A stretch of DNA of 64,000 nt. Origin: Cognatilysobacter claricitrinus. Lineage in GTDB: Bacteria; Pseudomonadota; Gammaproteobacteria; Xanthomonadales; Xanthomonadaceae. Shown here one piece after another: positions 8,742-17,108 of the stretch. Numbering within the stretch: position 1 is the stretch's first letter; each line of letters starts with the position of its first letter. The translations under genes were made by a program, and so were the position numbers. Location: positions 620,001 through 684,000 of the forward strand of contig NZ_BAAFZV010000002.1 in the NCBI RefSeq assembly GCF_045866565.1, read 5' to 3'. Under the pieces are notes generated by a model. That model saw nothing but the letters and a program-made list of their open reading frames with translations. It was not told the origin of the DNA and ran no database searches.

Positions 8742-10135
8742 AGCACGTCGGAAGCGAAGTCCGCCAACCGCGAACGCTCGCCGCGACGCAGCGTGATGTG
8801 CGCGCTGTGCGGCCACGCCTTGAAGCGGTCAACGACGTACGTGAGACCGGACGTCGTTTCAGTCAGATAAGGCGTGTCGATCTGCTCGAGGTTGCCGAGG
8901 CAGACGATCTTCGTGCCCGGGCCAGCGCGCGTGATCAGCGTTTTCATCTGCTTGGGCGTGAGGTTCTGCGCCTCGTCGAGGATCACGTAACGCGACAGGA
9001 ACGTGCGGCCGCGCATGAAGTTCATCGAGCGGATCTTGATGCGGGATGCGAGCAGGTCGTTGGTCGCCGCGCGCCCCCAGCTGCCGCCTTCCTGGTTGCT
9101 GGTGAGTACTTCGAGGTTGTCGGTCAGCGCACCCATCCACGGCGTCATCTTTTCTTCTTCGGTGCCGGGCAGGAAGCCGATGTCTTCGCCGACGCTCACC
9201 GTCGCGCGGGTCATGATGATCTCGCGGTAGATCTGCTGGTCCATCGTCTGCGCGAGGCCCGCGGCGAGTGCAAGCAGCGTTTTGCCGGTGCCGGCCGTGC
9301 CGAGCAGCGAGACGAAGTCGACTTCCGGATTCATCAGCGCGTTGAGCGCGAAGTTCTGCTCACGATTGCGCGCGTGGATGCCCCACACGGCGTGTTGCGG
9401 CGAGCGGAAGTCGTCGACGATCTGCAGGCGCACGCGGTCGTCGTCGACATCGACGACTCGCAGTTCGGCGTCCTCGTCGCCTGGCAGGTGCAGGAACTGG
9501 TTGGCGTACCAGTCGTCGCCGTCGACACGGCCGACTTCGTAGTACGTGCGGCCGCGCTCGGTCCATGACCGCATGCCCTTGCCGTGGCGCTGCCAGAAGT
9601 CCTCGGGCAGCGCGGTAACGCCGGTGTAGAGCAGGTCGAGGTCGGACAGCGCGCGGTCGTTCTCGTAGTCCTCCGACAGCAGGCCGGCGATCGCGGCCTT
9701 GATGCGCAGGTTGATGTCCTTCGACACCAGCACGACTTCGGTGCCGGGCTCGCGGCCCTGCAGCGCTTCGACCGCGCCGAGGATCGCGTTGTCGGCGATC
9801 GCCGCGCCGAAGCGCGCGGACGCCTCGTCAGGCCGGGTCTGGAAACGCAGGCGGCCGATCTTCTGCACGCCGCGCAGGTTCAGCCCCTCGGGCTGGACGA
9901 GGGCGACACCGGCGACGAGGGCCTCGTGCCCGGCGGACTGGATCAGTTCGTTGAGGTAGCGGCTCGCCTGGCGGGCGTTGCGGCTGGCTTCGGAGGTGCC
10001 TTTCTTGCCCCGGTCGAGTTCCTCGATCACCTGCATCGGCAGGTAGACGTCGTGCTCCTCGAACCTGAACAGCGCGGTCGGGTCGTGCATCAGGACGTTG
10101 GTGTCCAGCACGTAGATCCGCTTGCCTGCCGTCAT
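8738..10135 (-). CDS. phoH: PhoH family ATPase with N-terminal PIN domain
   Basis: The 465-residue protein fuses a PIN-type nuclease domain (about 1-150, with D11 in VLDTNVL, E39 in VIEELD and D115 in ADNAIL) to a PhoH P-loop ATPase domain (about 245-460). Walker A is GTAGTGKT at 279-286 and Walker B is the ILDEAQN segment. This PhoH2-like architecture is proposed to act as an RNA helicase/RNase, but the cellular target is not established. It precedes thiD with a four-base overlap and follows bcp by 75 bases. Confidence 0.93.
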   Translation of the reverse strand: MTAGKRIYVLDTNVLMHDPTALFRFEEHDVYLPMQVIEELDRGKKGTSEASRNARQASRYLNELIQSAGHEALVAGVALVQPEGLNLRGVQKIGRLRFQTRPDEASARFGAAIADNAILGAVEALQGREPGTEVVLVSKDINLRIKAAIAGLLSEDYENDRALSDLDLLYTGVTALPEDFWQRHGKGMRSWTERGRTYYEVGRVDGDDWYANQFLHLPGDEDAELRVVDVDDDRVRLQIVDDFRSPQHAVWGIHARNREQNFALNALMNPEVDFVSLLGTAGTGKTLLALAAGLAQTMDQQIYREIIMTRATVSVGEDIGFLPGTEEEKMTPWMGALTDNLEVLTSNQEGGSWGRAATNDLLASRIKIRSMNFMRGRTFLSRYVILDEAQNLTPKQMKTLITRAGPGTKIVCLGNLEQIDTPYLTETTSGLTYVVDRFKAWPHSAHITLRRGERSRLADFASDVL

Positions 10136-10210
10136 CTGCCGCTCCGTGATGCGCGCCGGTCGCGCGCGACACCTGCACCATACCGCCGCGCAGATGACAC
10201 GAGAAGCCGA

Positions 10211-10684
10211 TCAGGCGGCCTGGAGCTCGCGGAGCTTCGCCAGCACGGCGTCGGCGTGGCCGGGCACCTTCACCGGGCGCCAGGCGTGGACCACGCGGCC
10301 CGTCGGGTCGATCAGGAAGGTGCTGCGCTCGATGCCGACATAGTCGCGGCCGTAGAGCTTCTTCGGCTTGATGACGTCGAACGCATTGCACACCGATTCG
10401 TCGGCGTCGCTGACGAGGTCGAACTTGAAACCCTGCTTGGCGCAGAAGTTCTGGTGCGATTTCAGCGAGTCTCGCGACACGCCGAGGATCGTTGCGTCGG
10501 CCGCGTCGAAATCAGCGAGCAATGCGTTGAAGTCGATGCCTTCGGTCGTGCAGCCCGGCGTGCTGTCCTTCGGATAGAAGTAGAGCACCAGCCAGCGGCC
10601 GCGATAGCTCGACAGGCGACGCGTCTGCCCGCTCGACAGCGCGAGATCCAGGTCAGGAACGATGTCGCCGGTATCGATCGCCAT
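10211..10684 (-). CDS. bcp: Thioredoxin-dependent peroxiredoxin (Bcp/PrxQ)
   Basis: Bcp reduces hydrogen peroxide and organic hydroperoxides with electrons from thioredoxin. The 157-residue protein has the peroxidatic cysteine C45 in DSTPGCTTEG. E. coli Bcp has a resolving cysteine at position 50, but here residue 50 is Ile; the second cysteine is C81 (NFCAKQG), the arrangement known for Xanthomonas Bcp. It starts eight bases after gcvR, matching the conserved gcvR-bcp order. Confidence 0.96.
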   Translation of the reverse strand: MAIDTGDIVPDLDLALSSGQTRRLSSYRGRWLVLYFYPKDSTPGCTTEGIDFNALLADFDAADATILGVSRDSLKSHQNFCAKQGFKFDLVSDADESVCNAFDVIKPKKLYGRDYVGIERSTFLIDPTGRVVHAWRPVKVPGHADAVLAKLRELQAA

Positions 10685-10692
10685 GGCGCGCC

Positions 10693-11253
10693 TCAGAACT
10701 TCATCGGGTCCATGATCGCGTCGAGGTTCAGGTGGTCGCAGAACTCGAGGAAATCGTCACGCAGGGCCGCGATATGCATGCTCGATGGCACGCCGATGGT
10801 GAGCTGCGCGGAGAACATGTCCGCGCCGGTCTGCATGGCGCGGTAGCGCGAGCAGTGCAGGGTTTCGATGGTGATGCCCTGGCGGTCGAAGAAATCGGCG
10901 AGCTGGAACAGGATGCCGGCCTTGTCGGCGGCGACCACCTCGACGACGTACGGCAACAGGCTCGACTGCACGGGCTTCGGGCCGGTGCGGTACCACACGA
11001 GCTTCAGGCCTTCTTCGCGCTCCAGGCGCGTCAGCATGGCCTCGAGCTTGGCGACGGCGTCCCACGAGCCGACGGCGAGCGCGGTGACCGAGACGTCGCG
11101 GCCGACGGTGGAGAGGCGCGCGTCGACCATGTTGCAACCGCTGTCGGCGATGCGACGCGTGACCATCAGCAACGGCGACGCGGGGTGCACCGTGTACGCG
11201 TTGATCAGCAGGTAGTTTTCGTTCGGCGACGGCCGGGCAGCGGTGTCGGTCAA
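10693..11253 (-). CDS. gcvR: GcvR-like ACT-domain regulator
   Basis: The 186-residue protein has two ACT domains: ENYLLINAYTVHPASPLL opens the first, and LLPYVVEVVAADKAGILFQLADF the second. E. coli GcvR binds GcvA and represses the glycine cleavage operon; that role is assumed here by homology and by the gcvR-bcp/dapA neighbourhood. The start is a TTG at 11253, matching the length of Xanthomonas homologues; a longer reading frame begins at 11361 but its N-terminus looks non-coding. It is transcribed divergently from dapA. Confidence 0.85.
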   Translation of the reverse strand: MTDTAARPSPNENYLLINAYTVHPASPLLMVTRRIADSGCNMVDARLSTVGRDVSVTALAVGSWDAVAKLEAMLTRLEREEGLKLVWYRTGPKPVQSSLLPYVVEVVAADKAGILFQLADFFDRQGITIETLHCSRYRAMQTGADMFSAQLTIGVPSSMHIAALRDDFLEFCDHLNLDAIMDPMKF

Positions 11254-11331
11254 GGCGGCGCCTGCGATGAAGGGGTGGGGACCCGGCAGAAACGCCGGCG
11301 GGAGGCCGCGATCCGCGGCCCGACAGGATAC

Positions 11332-11361
11332 TTGCCGCCGGTTTTTCGCCGCAAGTAACAT
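11332..11361 (+). promoter_or_regulatory. Promoter for dapA
   Basis: TTGCCG (11332-11337) and TAACAT (11356-11361) lie 18 bp apart in the gcvR-dapA divergent region. The expected start gives a leader of about 50 bases before the dapA TTG. Confidence 0.6.
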
Positions 11362-11418
11362 CCGGGACGCGCATACTGCGCGTCCCCACGACTTTTCCGC
11401 GTTCCGCGGAGGCCTTCC

Positions 11419-12321
11419 TTGCGACTGAGCGGCAGCATCACCGCGCTGGCGACGCCCTTCGACGCGTCCGGCGAACTCGACATCGACGCCTGGCAGCGGC
11501 TGCTGCGCATGCAGCTCGACGCCGGCACCCAGGCGGTCGTGGTCGCCGGTTCCACCGGCGAGGCCGCCGCGCTGCTCGACCCGGAGTACGACCTTCTCCT
11601 GCGTACCGCGGTCGAAACCGTCGGCGGGCGCATTCCGGTGCTCGCCGGTACCGGGCTGTCGAACACGCTGAAAACCATCGAATTGACGCGCCGCGCCGCC
11701 GCGCTAGGCGCCGATGCCGCGCTCGTCGTCACGCCGCCCTATGTGCGGCCTACGCAGGCCGGCCTGGTGGCGCATTACCGCGCGGTCGCCAACGACGCCG
11801 CGCTGCCGGTCGTCCTCTACAACGTACCCGGACGCACCGGCTGCGACATGCAGCCGCAGACCGTCGCCGAACTCGCCGGGCATCCCCGCATCGTCGGCAT
11901 CAAGGAAGCCGTGAGCGAGCCCGAGCGCATGACCGCGCTGCTTGCGCTGCGCGACGACAACTTCGCGGTGCTGACCGGCGACGATCCCACTGCTGCGCGC
12001 GCCATGCTGCAGGGCGCTGACGGCGTGATCTCCGTCGCGTCGAATGTCGTCCCGGGCATGTTCCGTCGCCTGTGCGACGCAGCGCGTTCGCGCGATGCGC
12101 GCACGGACGAGATCGACGCGCAGCTCGCCGACCTCTACGACTTCCTCGGCGTGGAGCCGAACCCGATTCCGGTCAAGGCGATCCTGTCGCGACTCGGCAT
12201 CGGCCACGGCCTGCGCCTGCCTCTGACGGAGCTGTCGGCCGTCCACGCCGACGCCGCGACGCGTTTCGCCGGCGTCGTCCAACAGCTCGAAACCGCCTGC
12301 CGCGACGCCATCGCGGCCTGA
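11419..12321 (+). CDS. dapA: 4-hydroxy-tetrahydrodipicolinate synthase
   Basis: DapA condenses pyruvate with aspartate semialdehyde, the first step specific to lysine and diaminopimelate synthesis. The 300-residue protein has the Schiff-base lysine K162 (GIKEAVSE), Y134 (VLYNVPGRTG) and the GSTGEA loop. The start is a TTG, supported by GGAGG at 11408-11412 six bases upstream. Asd, which makes its substrate, is in this window at 47.6 kb. The bamC-like gene follows by 13 bases, as in E. coli dapA-bamC. Confidence 0.97.
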   Translation: MRLSGSITALATPFDASGELDIDAWQRLLRMQLDAGTQAVVVAGSTGEAAALLDPEYDLLLRTAVETVGGRIPVLAGTGLSNTLKTIELTRRAAALGADAALVVTPPYVRPTQAGLVAHYRAVANDAALPVVLYNVPGRTGCDMQPQTVAELAGHPRIVGIKEAVSEPERMTALLALRDDNFAVLTGDDPTAARAMLQGADGVISVASNVVPGMFRRLCDAARSRDARTDEIDAQLADLYDFLGVEPNPIPVKAILSRLGIGHGLRLPLTELSAVHADAATRFAGVVQQLETACRDAIAA

Positions 12322-12334
12322 ACCCGGAGTCTTC

Positions 12335-12832
12335 ATGTCCAAGCTGTCTGTTTTCGCCCGCACCTCGCTGCTGGCCGTCGCGATCGTCGCTACCGCCTCG
12401 GGGTGCAGTTGGTTCCACCACGGCTCGGACAAGCTTTACGCCGGCTCGCCGGACTCGCGTCCGCTCGAAGTGCCGCCGGATCTCGACGCATCCGCAACCA
12501 CGGCCCCGACGACCGCAAGCGCCACGGCATCTGGTACTCAGCAGGCGGCCGCGCAGTCGTCGGCACTCGGCTTCACCGTGCAGGGCACGCGTGACGACGT
12601 GTTCGCGCGCGTCGGCACAGCGCTCGCCGGCGTTCCCGGCCTGACGATCGCAAATCGCGCGCCGCTGATCGGTGCGTACGACGTCGACTACAGCGGTTCC
12701 AACTTCCTCGTTCGCGTCGCGGCGGGCGAGGGCGGCACGTACGTGTCGGCGGTCGATCCGCGTGGCCTGCCGGCCACGGGCGAAGCCGCGCGCCGCCTGG
12801 TCGGTGCGCTCAAGGCTGCGCTCGCGCCGTAA
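12335..12832 (+). CDS. bamC: BamC-like outer-membrane lipoprotein
   Basis: A lipobox (ATASGC, Cys24) follows a hydrophobic signal peptide, so the mature protein should be a lipid-anchored lipoprotein. The segment SDKLYAGSPDSRPLEVPPDL is typical of the NlpB/BamC family, whose members belong to the BAM complex that assembles outer-membrane proteins. At 165 residues it is about half the length of E. coli BamC and seems to keep the N-terminal linker and only one helix-grip domain. Position after dapA supports the call. The symbol is by synteny and motif only. Confidence 0.75.
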   Translation: MSKLSVFARTSLLAVAIVATASGCSWFHHGSDKLYAGSPDSRPLEVPPDLDASATTAPTTASATASGTQQAAAQSSALGFTVQGTRDDVFARVGTALAGVPGLTIANRAPLIGAYDVDYSGSNFLVRVAAGEGGTYVSAVDPRGLPATGEAARRLVGALKAALAP

Positions 12833-12854
12833 CGCATACGTCGGCGGATGTAGA

Positions 12855-12884
12855 AACGGGCGCCTTCGGGCGCCCGTTCTGTTT
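12855..12884. terminator. Intrinsic terminator between bamC-like gene and fdxA
   Basis: AACGGGCGCC, tetraloop TTCG and GGCGCCCGTT form a perfect 10-bp stem at 12855-12878, followed by CTGTTT. It lies between convergent genes and may serve both strands. Confidence 0.88.
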
Positions 12885-12905
12885 GCGTCGCGATGTCGCG
12901 CCGGC

Positions 12906-13229
12906 TCAGCGTTCGAGCATCGGCAGCTTGTCCGGCACGCCTTCCCAGTCCTTCGCGTCGGGCATGCCGTCCTTGCGCGCGGTGATCGCCGGCCAGGCTT
13001 TCGACAGCTCGGCGTTGAGCGCGATGAACGATTCCTGCCCGGCCGGAACGTCGTCTTCCGGATAGATCGCGTTGATGGGGCATTCCGGCTCGCACAACGT
13101 GCAGTCGATGCACTCGTCCGGATCGATCACGAGGAAGTTCGGGCCCTCGCGGAAACAATCGACCGGGCAGACTTCAACGCAGTCGGTGTACTTGCACTTG
13201 ATGCAGTTCTCGGTGACGACGAAGGGCAT
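12906..13229 (-). CDS. fdxA: Seven-iron ferredoxin FdxA
   Basis: This 107-residue cytoplasmic electron carrier has the FdxA pattern of one 3Fe-4S and one 4Fe-4S cluster: cysteines at 9, 12, 17, 21 and 25 near the N-terminus and at 40, 43, 46 and 50 in ECIDCTLCEPECP. The C-terminal extension past residue 60 is typical of FdxA rather than of short ferredoxins. The physiological partner is unknown. It stands alone between two terminators. Confidence 0.96.
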   Translation of the reverse strand: MPFVVTENCIKCKYTDCVEVCPVDCFREGPNFLVIDPDECIDCTLCEPECPINAIYPEDDVPAGQESFIALNAELSKAWPAITARKDGMPDAKDWEGVPDKLPMLER

Positions 13230-13272
13230 GTTGGCGCTTCCGTATGACGTGTCGGAATCATTTCCCGACGCT

Positions 13273-13306
13273 TAAACGAAACAACCCGCGCATCGCTGCA
13301 CGGGTT
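13273..13306 (-). terminator. Intrinsic terminator after tRNA-Glu
   Basis: On the minus strand a 10-bp stem with one G-U pair (AACCCGTGCA with TGCGCGGGTT, loop GCGA) is followed by GTTTCGTTTA. It lies about 50 bases beyond the tRNA 3' end. Confidence 0.8.
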
Positions 13307-13313
13307 GGCGGTG

Positions 13314-13343
13314 TGGCCTGTCGCGACTCGAACCTGTGCGCCG
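13314..13343 (-). repeat. Possible tRNA 3'-end remnant
   Basis: On the minus strand this stretch contains GGTTCGAGTC and ends ACAGGCCA, like a T-loop plus an encoded CCA. The T-stem does not pair, so it is not a functional tRNA. It lies just downstream of tRNA-Glu and inside its probable transcript. It may be chance. Confidence 0.25.
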
Positions 13344-13355
13344 GACCGTGTTGTA

Positions 13356-13431
13356 TGGCGCTCCCTACGGGATTCGAACCCGTGTTTTAGCCTTGAGAGG
13401 GCCACGTCCTAGGCCTCTAGACGAAGGGAGC
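13356..13431 (-). tRNA. tRNA-Glu (CTC)
   Basis: The minus-strand sequence starts GCTCCCTTCGTCTAGAGG and folds as a standard 76-nt tRNA with acceptor GCTCCCT/AGGGAGC and encoded CCA. The anticodon CTC lies at 13395-13397. The body matches bacterial tRNA-Glu; a CTC isoacceptor complements the usual TTC form for GAG codons, which are frequent in GC-rich genomes. Confidence 0.95.
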
Positions 13432-13469
13432 AAGAGAATGCGCTGGAAGCTCCGTCCTGCGCGGCTGGT

Positions 13470-13499
13470 AGTATAGGCGGGCTCACTGTCCCGCGGCAA
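13470..13499 (-). promoter_or_regulatory. Promoter for tRNA-Glu
   Basis: Reading on the minus strand, TTGCCG (13494-13499) and TATACT (13470-13475) are 18 bp apart. The expected start is about 30 bases before the tRNA. Confidence 0.72.
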
Positions 13500-13535
13500 T
13501 GGGCCGACCTCTCCACTTCGCGGCGCCGCCCGCTG

Positions 13536-14849
13536 ATGACCGACGATTCCGACGCTGCCCTGACGATCATTCCGCGCGACTCGCACAACGTTTCGCGACG
13601 CGACATCAGCCCGAATGCCCTGCGCGTGCTCTACAAGCTTCGCGAGGCGGGCTTTGGTGGCCATCTCGTTGGCGGCGCCGTGCGCGACCTGCTCATCGGC
13701 GGTCATCCCAAGGACTTCGACATCGCCACCGATGCGACGCCCGAACAGGTGCGCGGACTGTTCCGCAACTGCCGCCTGATCGGCCGCCGCTTCCGCCTTG
13801 CGCATGTCGTGTTCGGTCGCGAAATCATCGAGGTCGCCACGTTCCGTGCGAACCAGCCGGTCGACGACGACGTCGAAGCGCACGAAGTCGAACAGGTCGT
13901 TCGCGACAACGTGTTCGGCACCATCGAGGAAGACGCGGTGCGTCGCGACTTCACCGCGAACGCGCTGTACTACTCGATCGAAGACTTCTCCATTCGCGAT
14001 TACGTCGGCGGCTTTGCCGATGTGCAGGCGCGCATCCTCCGGTTGATCGGCGATCCCGAGCGTCGTTATCGCGAAGACCCGGTGCGCATGCTGCGCGCGG
14101 TGCGACTGTCGGCGAAGCTCGGTTTCACCATCGAGGCCGCGACCGCCGAACCGATTCCGCGACTCGCGCCGCTGCTGCGCGAAGCGGCGCCCGCACGCCT
14201 GTTCGAGGAATGCCTGAAGCTGTTCCTGTCCGGCCACGCCGTGCAGAGCTTCCTCGGCCTCGAAGCCCACGAACTGTTGCCGGTGCTGTTCCCGGAGGCC
14301 GCGGCCGCACTGCAGTCGAACCGCAGCGGTGCGCTTCGCCGCATGGTGCTCAAGGGGCTGGCCGATACCGATGCGCGCGTCGCGGCCGAGGAACCGGTGT
14401 CGCCTGCGTTCCTGTTCGCGTTGCTGCTGTGGCCCGCGTACTGCCGCGCGCTCGCGCGTCTGCAGGCCGATGGCGTGAACGCGCCTGAAGCGCAGCAACG
14501 CGCGGCCGATCGCGTCACGCTGCACCAGATGGACGTGATCGCGCTGCCGCGCCGGTTTACGCTGCCGATGCAGGAAATCTGGCTGTTGCAGACGCGGTTC
14601 TCGCAGCGCCAGCGTCGCCGCGTGTTCCGCTTGTTGTCGCATCCGCGTTTCCGCGCCGCGTTCGATTTCCTCGTGCTGCGGCTGACCGCGTCGGAGGAGC
14701 ACAGCGCCGACGTCGAGTTCTGGCGCGAGGCCCAGCATCATCCGGACGCCGCGGTCGGCCACGCGGAGGACGCGGAGGCGCAGGACGACTCCGGCGAACG
14801 CCCGCGTCGCAGGCGTCGGCGACGCCGCACGGTGGGTGGCGCCGAGTGA
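13536..14849 (+). CDS. pcnB: Poly(A) polymerase I
   Basis: PcnB adds 3' poly(A) tails that promote RNA decay. The 437-residue protein has the nucleotidyltransferase head GGAVRDLL (46-53) with catalytic aspartates D60 and D62 in KDFDIAT, then the RRDFTANAL and REDPVRMLRAVRL segments. The C-terminus is basic (RPRRRRRRRR), as in E. coli PcnB, and probably binds RNA. The long N-terminus before the head domain favours PcnB over CCA-adding enzyme. Its stop overlaps the folK GTG. Confidence 0.93.
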   Translation: MTDDSDAALTIIPRDSHNVSRRDISPNALRVLYKLREAGFGGHLVGGAVRDLLIGGHPKDFDIATDATPEQVRGLFRNCRLIGRRFRLAHVVFGREIIEVATFRANQPVDDDVEAHEVEQVVRDNVFGTIEEDAVRRDFTANALYYSIEDFSIRDYVGGFADVQARILRLIGDPERRYREDPVRMLRAVRLSAKLGFTIEAATAEPIPRLAPLLREAAPARLFEECLKLFLSGHAVQSFLGLEAHELLPVLFPEAAAALQSNRSGALRRMVLKGLADTDARVAAEEPVSPAFLFALLLWPAYCRALARLQADGVNAPEAQQRAADRVTLHQMDVIALPRRFTLPMQEIWLLQTRFSQRQRRRVFRLLSHPRFRAAFDFLVLRLTASEEHSADVEFWREAQHHPDAAVGHAEDAEAQDDSGERPRRRRRRRRTVGGAE

Positions 14850-15340
14850 GCCCGCCCGTCGAGGCCTACATCGGGCTCGGCGCGAACATCGGTGACGCCG
14901 CTGCAACGATCTGCCTGGCGTTCGATCGTCTGGATGCGCATGGAGGCATCGAGGTGGTCGCGCGATCCAGCCTCTACCGCACGCCCGCCTGGGGCGTGAC
15001 CGAGCAGCCGGATTTCGTCAACGCGGTCGCGAAGGTCGTGACGATGCTGACGCCGCAACAGCTGCTGGCCGGGCTGCTGCAGCTCGAACGCGACGCCGGG
15101 CGCGACCGTCGCACGGCGCGGCGCTGGGGGCCGCGCGAGCTCGATCTCGACCTGCTGCTCTATGGCGATGCCGTTATCGACGAGGACGGCCTGCGCGTCC
15201 CGCATCCGCATCTTCACGAGCGGGCGTTCGTGCTCGTGCCGCTGGCCGAGATCGCGCCCGCACTCGACATTCCGGGCCACGGGCCGGTCGCAGCGTTGCG
15301 CGGGCGCGTGGCGACCGCCGACATCGAAGCGCTACGCTAG
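14846..15340 (+). CDS. folK: 2-amino-4-hydroxy-6-hydroxymethyldihydropteridine pyrophosphokinase
   Basis: FolK transfers pyrophosphate from ATP to hydroxymethyldihydropterin in folate synthesis. The 164-residue protein has the N-terminal YIGLGANIGD and the signature RRWGPRELDLDLLLYGD, with the magnesium-binding D100 and D102. The start is a GTG overlapping the pcnB stop (GTGA), so it is translationally coupled. pcnB-folK-panB is a conserved gammaproteobacterial order. Confidence 0.97.
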   Translation: MSPPVEAYIGLGANIGDAAATICLAFDRLDAHGGIEVVARSSLYRTPAWGVTEQPDFVNAVAKVVTMLTPQQLLAGLLQLERDAGRDRRTARRWGPRELDLDLLLYGDAVIDEDGLRVPHPHLHERAFVLVPLAEIAPALDIPGHGPVAALRGRVATADIEALR

Positions 15341-15344
15341 GCCC

Positions 15345-16166
15345 ATGTACGCGACCAACGCCGGCGACACGACGTCGCCTGTAACCCTCCCGCAGTTGCT
15401 GCAGGCGCGCCAAGAAGGCCGCCGCATCACCATGCTCACCTGTTACGACGCCGGTTTCGCGCGCGCGATCGATGCCGCGGGGGTCGATACGGTGCTGGTC
15501 GGCGATTCGCTCGGCATGGTGGTGCAGGGACGTCGCAGCACCATCCCGGTGACGACGCGGGCGATCGAATACCACGTGGGATGCGTGGCGCGCGGATTGC
15601 GCCGCGCCTTCCTGATCGCCGATATGCCGTTCCAGTCGGATGCGACGCCGGAAGCCGCGCTCGAAGCGGCGACGCAGTTCCTGCGCGCCGGCGCATCGAT
15701 GGTCAAGATCGAAGGCGCGGGTTTCAAGCTGGATGTCATTCGCCATCTCGTCGAACGCGAGATCCCGGTGTGCGCGCATCTCGGGTTGACGCCGCAGTCG
15801 GTGCTGCGCCTCGGCGGTTACAAGGTGCAGGGCAAGACCGACGACGCCGCGGAAAAGCTGCTCGCGGATGCGCAGGCGGTCGAAGCCGCGGGCGCGACGA
15901 TGCTCGTGCTCGAATGCGTGCCGAGTGCGCTTGCCGCGCGCATCACCGCAGCGTTGTCGATCCCGACCATCGGCATTGGCGCGGGGCCCGACTGCACAGG
16001 TCAAGTTCTGGTACTGCACGACATGCTCGGCCTTCGCCACGGCCGCTCGCCGCGTTTCGTGAAGGATTTTCTCGCCGTCGGCGGCAGCATCTCGGGTGCG
16101 TTCGAAGCCTATGTGCGCGAAGTACGCGATGGCACGTTCCCTGCGCCCGAACACGGATACGCCTGA
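15345..16166 (+). CDS. panB: 3-methyl-2-oxobutanoate hydroxymethyltransferase
   Basis: PanB makes ketopantoate from alpha-ketoisovalerate and methylene-tetrahydrofolate, so it uses the product line of the adjacent folK pathway. The 273-residue protein has MLTCYDAGFARAID, VGDSLGMVVQG and GIGAGPDCTGQVLV. The ATG at 15345, four bases after folK, fits the family N-terminus; earlier in-frame starts lie inside folK. Confidence 0.97.
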   Translation: MYATNAGDTTSPVTLPQLLQARQEGRRITMLTCYDAGFARAIDAAGVDTVLVGDSLGMVVQGRRSTIPVTTRAIEYHVGCVARGLRRAFLIADMPFQSDATPEAALEAATQFLRAGASMVKIEGAGFKLDVIRHLVEREIPVCAHLGLTPQSVLRLGGYKVQGKTDDAAEKLLADAQAVEAAGATMLVLECVPSALAARITAALSIPTIGIGAGPDCTGQVLVLHDMLGLRHGRSPRFVKDFLAVGGSISGAFEAYVREVRDGTFPAPEHGYA

Positions 16167-16169
16167 GCG

Positions 16170-17027
16170 ATGACCCACGTCGTCAACGACCTCGCGCAGT
16201 TGCGCGACACGGTGCGCGGCTGGGCGCGCGCAGGCGAACGCCTTGCCTTCGTTCCGACGATGGGCAACCTGCACGCGGGGCACTTCTCGCTGGTGCGCCA
16301 GGCGCGCGAGCACGCCGATCGCGTCGTCGCCAGCGTGTTCGTGAATCCCACGCAGTTCGGGCCGAACGAGGATTTCGCGCGCTATCCGCGCACGCCGGAC
16401 CAGGACGTCGCCGGCCTTCGTGACGCCGGCTGCGACGTGTTGTGGATGCCGGACGTCGAAACCATGTACCCGTTCGGCGCGGGCAATGCCGTGCAGGTGC
16501 GGGTTCCCGGTGTCACCGACGTGCTCGAAGGCGCACATCGACCCGGACATTTCGACGGCGTGGCGACCGTCGTCGCGCGGCTGTTGCTGCAGGTGCAGCC
16601 CGACGTCGCGCTGTTCGGCCGCAAGGACTATCAGCAGCTCGCGGTGATCCGCTACATGGCGCGCGAGATGTCGTTCCCGGTGGAGATCGTGGCGGCGACA
16701 ACAGTCCGCGAACCCGACGGCCTCGCCATGAGTTCGCGCAACCAGTACCTGTCGGCCGACGAGCGTCCGCGTGCGGCCGAGATCCACCGGGCGCTGCAGG
16801 CGATGCGCGATGCGACGATCGGTGGCCAGCCCTATGACGCCGTGGAGGCCGAAGCCACGCGTCGCCTGCGCGGTGCCGGTTTCGACGTCGACTACGCGGT
16901 CGTCCGTCGCCGGGACCTGGTGGACGCGACGTCGGCCGACACCGCGCTGGTCGCACTCATCGCCGCACGGCTCGGCCGCACGCGGCTCATCGACAACCTG
17001 GAATTCGAGCGGCCCGCCGCCGCCTGA
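16170..17027 (+). CDS. panC: Pantothenate synthetase
   Basis: PanC joins pantoate and beta-alanine with ATP. The 285-residue protein has the nucleotidylyl-transferase motif VPTMGNLHAGH, then VFVNPTQFGPNEDF, the LFGRKDYQQL segment and MSSRNQYLS. It starts three bases after panB. Together with panB and panD it supplies all pantothenate-specific enzymes here except ketopantoate reductase (PanE), for which no gene is seen in the window. Confidence 0.98.
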   Translation: MTHVVNDLAQLRDTVRGWARAGERLAFVPTMGNLHAGHFSLVRQAREHADRVVASVFVNPTQFGPNEDFARYPRTPDQDVAGLRDAGCDVLWMPDVETMYPFGAGNAVQVRVPGVTDVLEGAHRPGHFDGVATVVARLLLQVQPDVALFGRKDYQQLAVIRYMAREMSFPVEIVAATTVREPDGLAMSSRNQYLSADERPRAAEIHRALQAMRDATIGGQPYDAVEAEATRRLRGAGFDVDYAVVRRRDLVDATSADTALVALIAARLGRTRLIDNLEFERPAAA

Positions 17028-17108
17028 ACGGCTGATGTTGCAGCGCGCCATGCGCTGCTAGACTTCATGTTTTCCAGTGCCCGCAGCCTGCGGGACGAGC
17101 TCGCCGCC

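Noticed and set aside
15174..17051. 625-residue open frame opposite folK, panB and panC
   Set aside because: It spans three certain plus-strand genes and has no family features.
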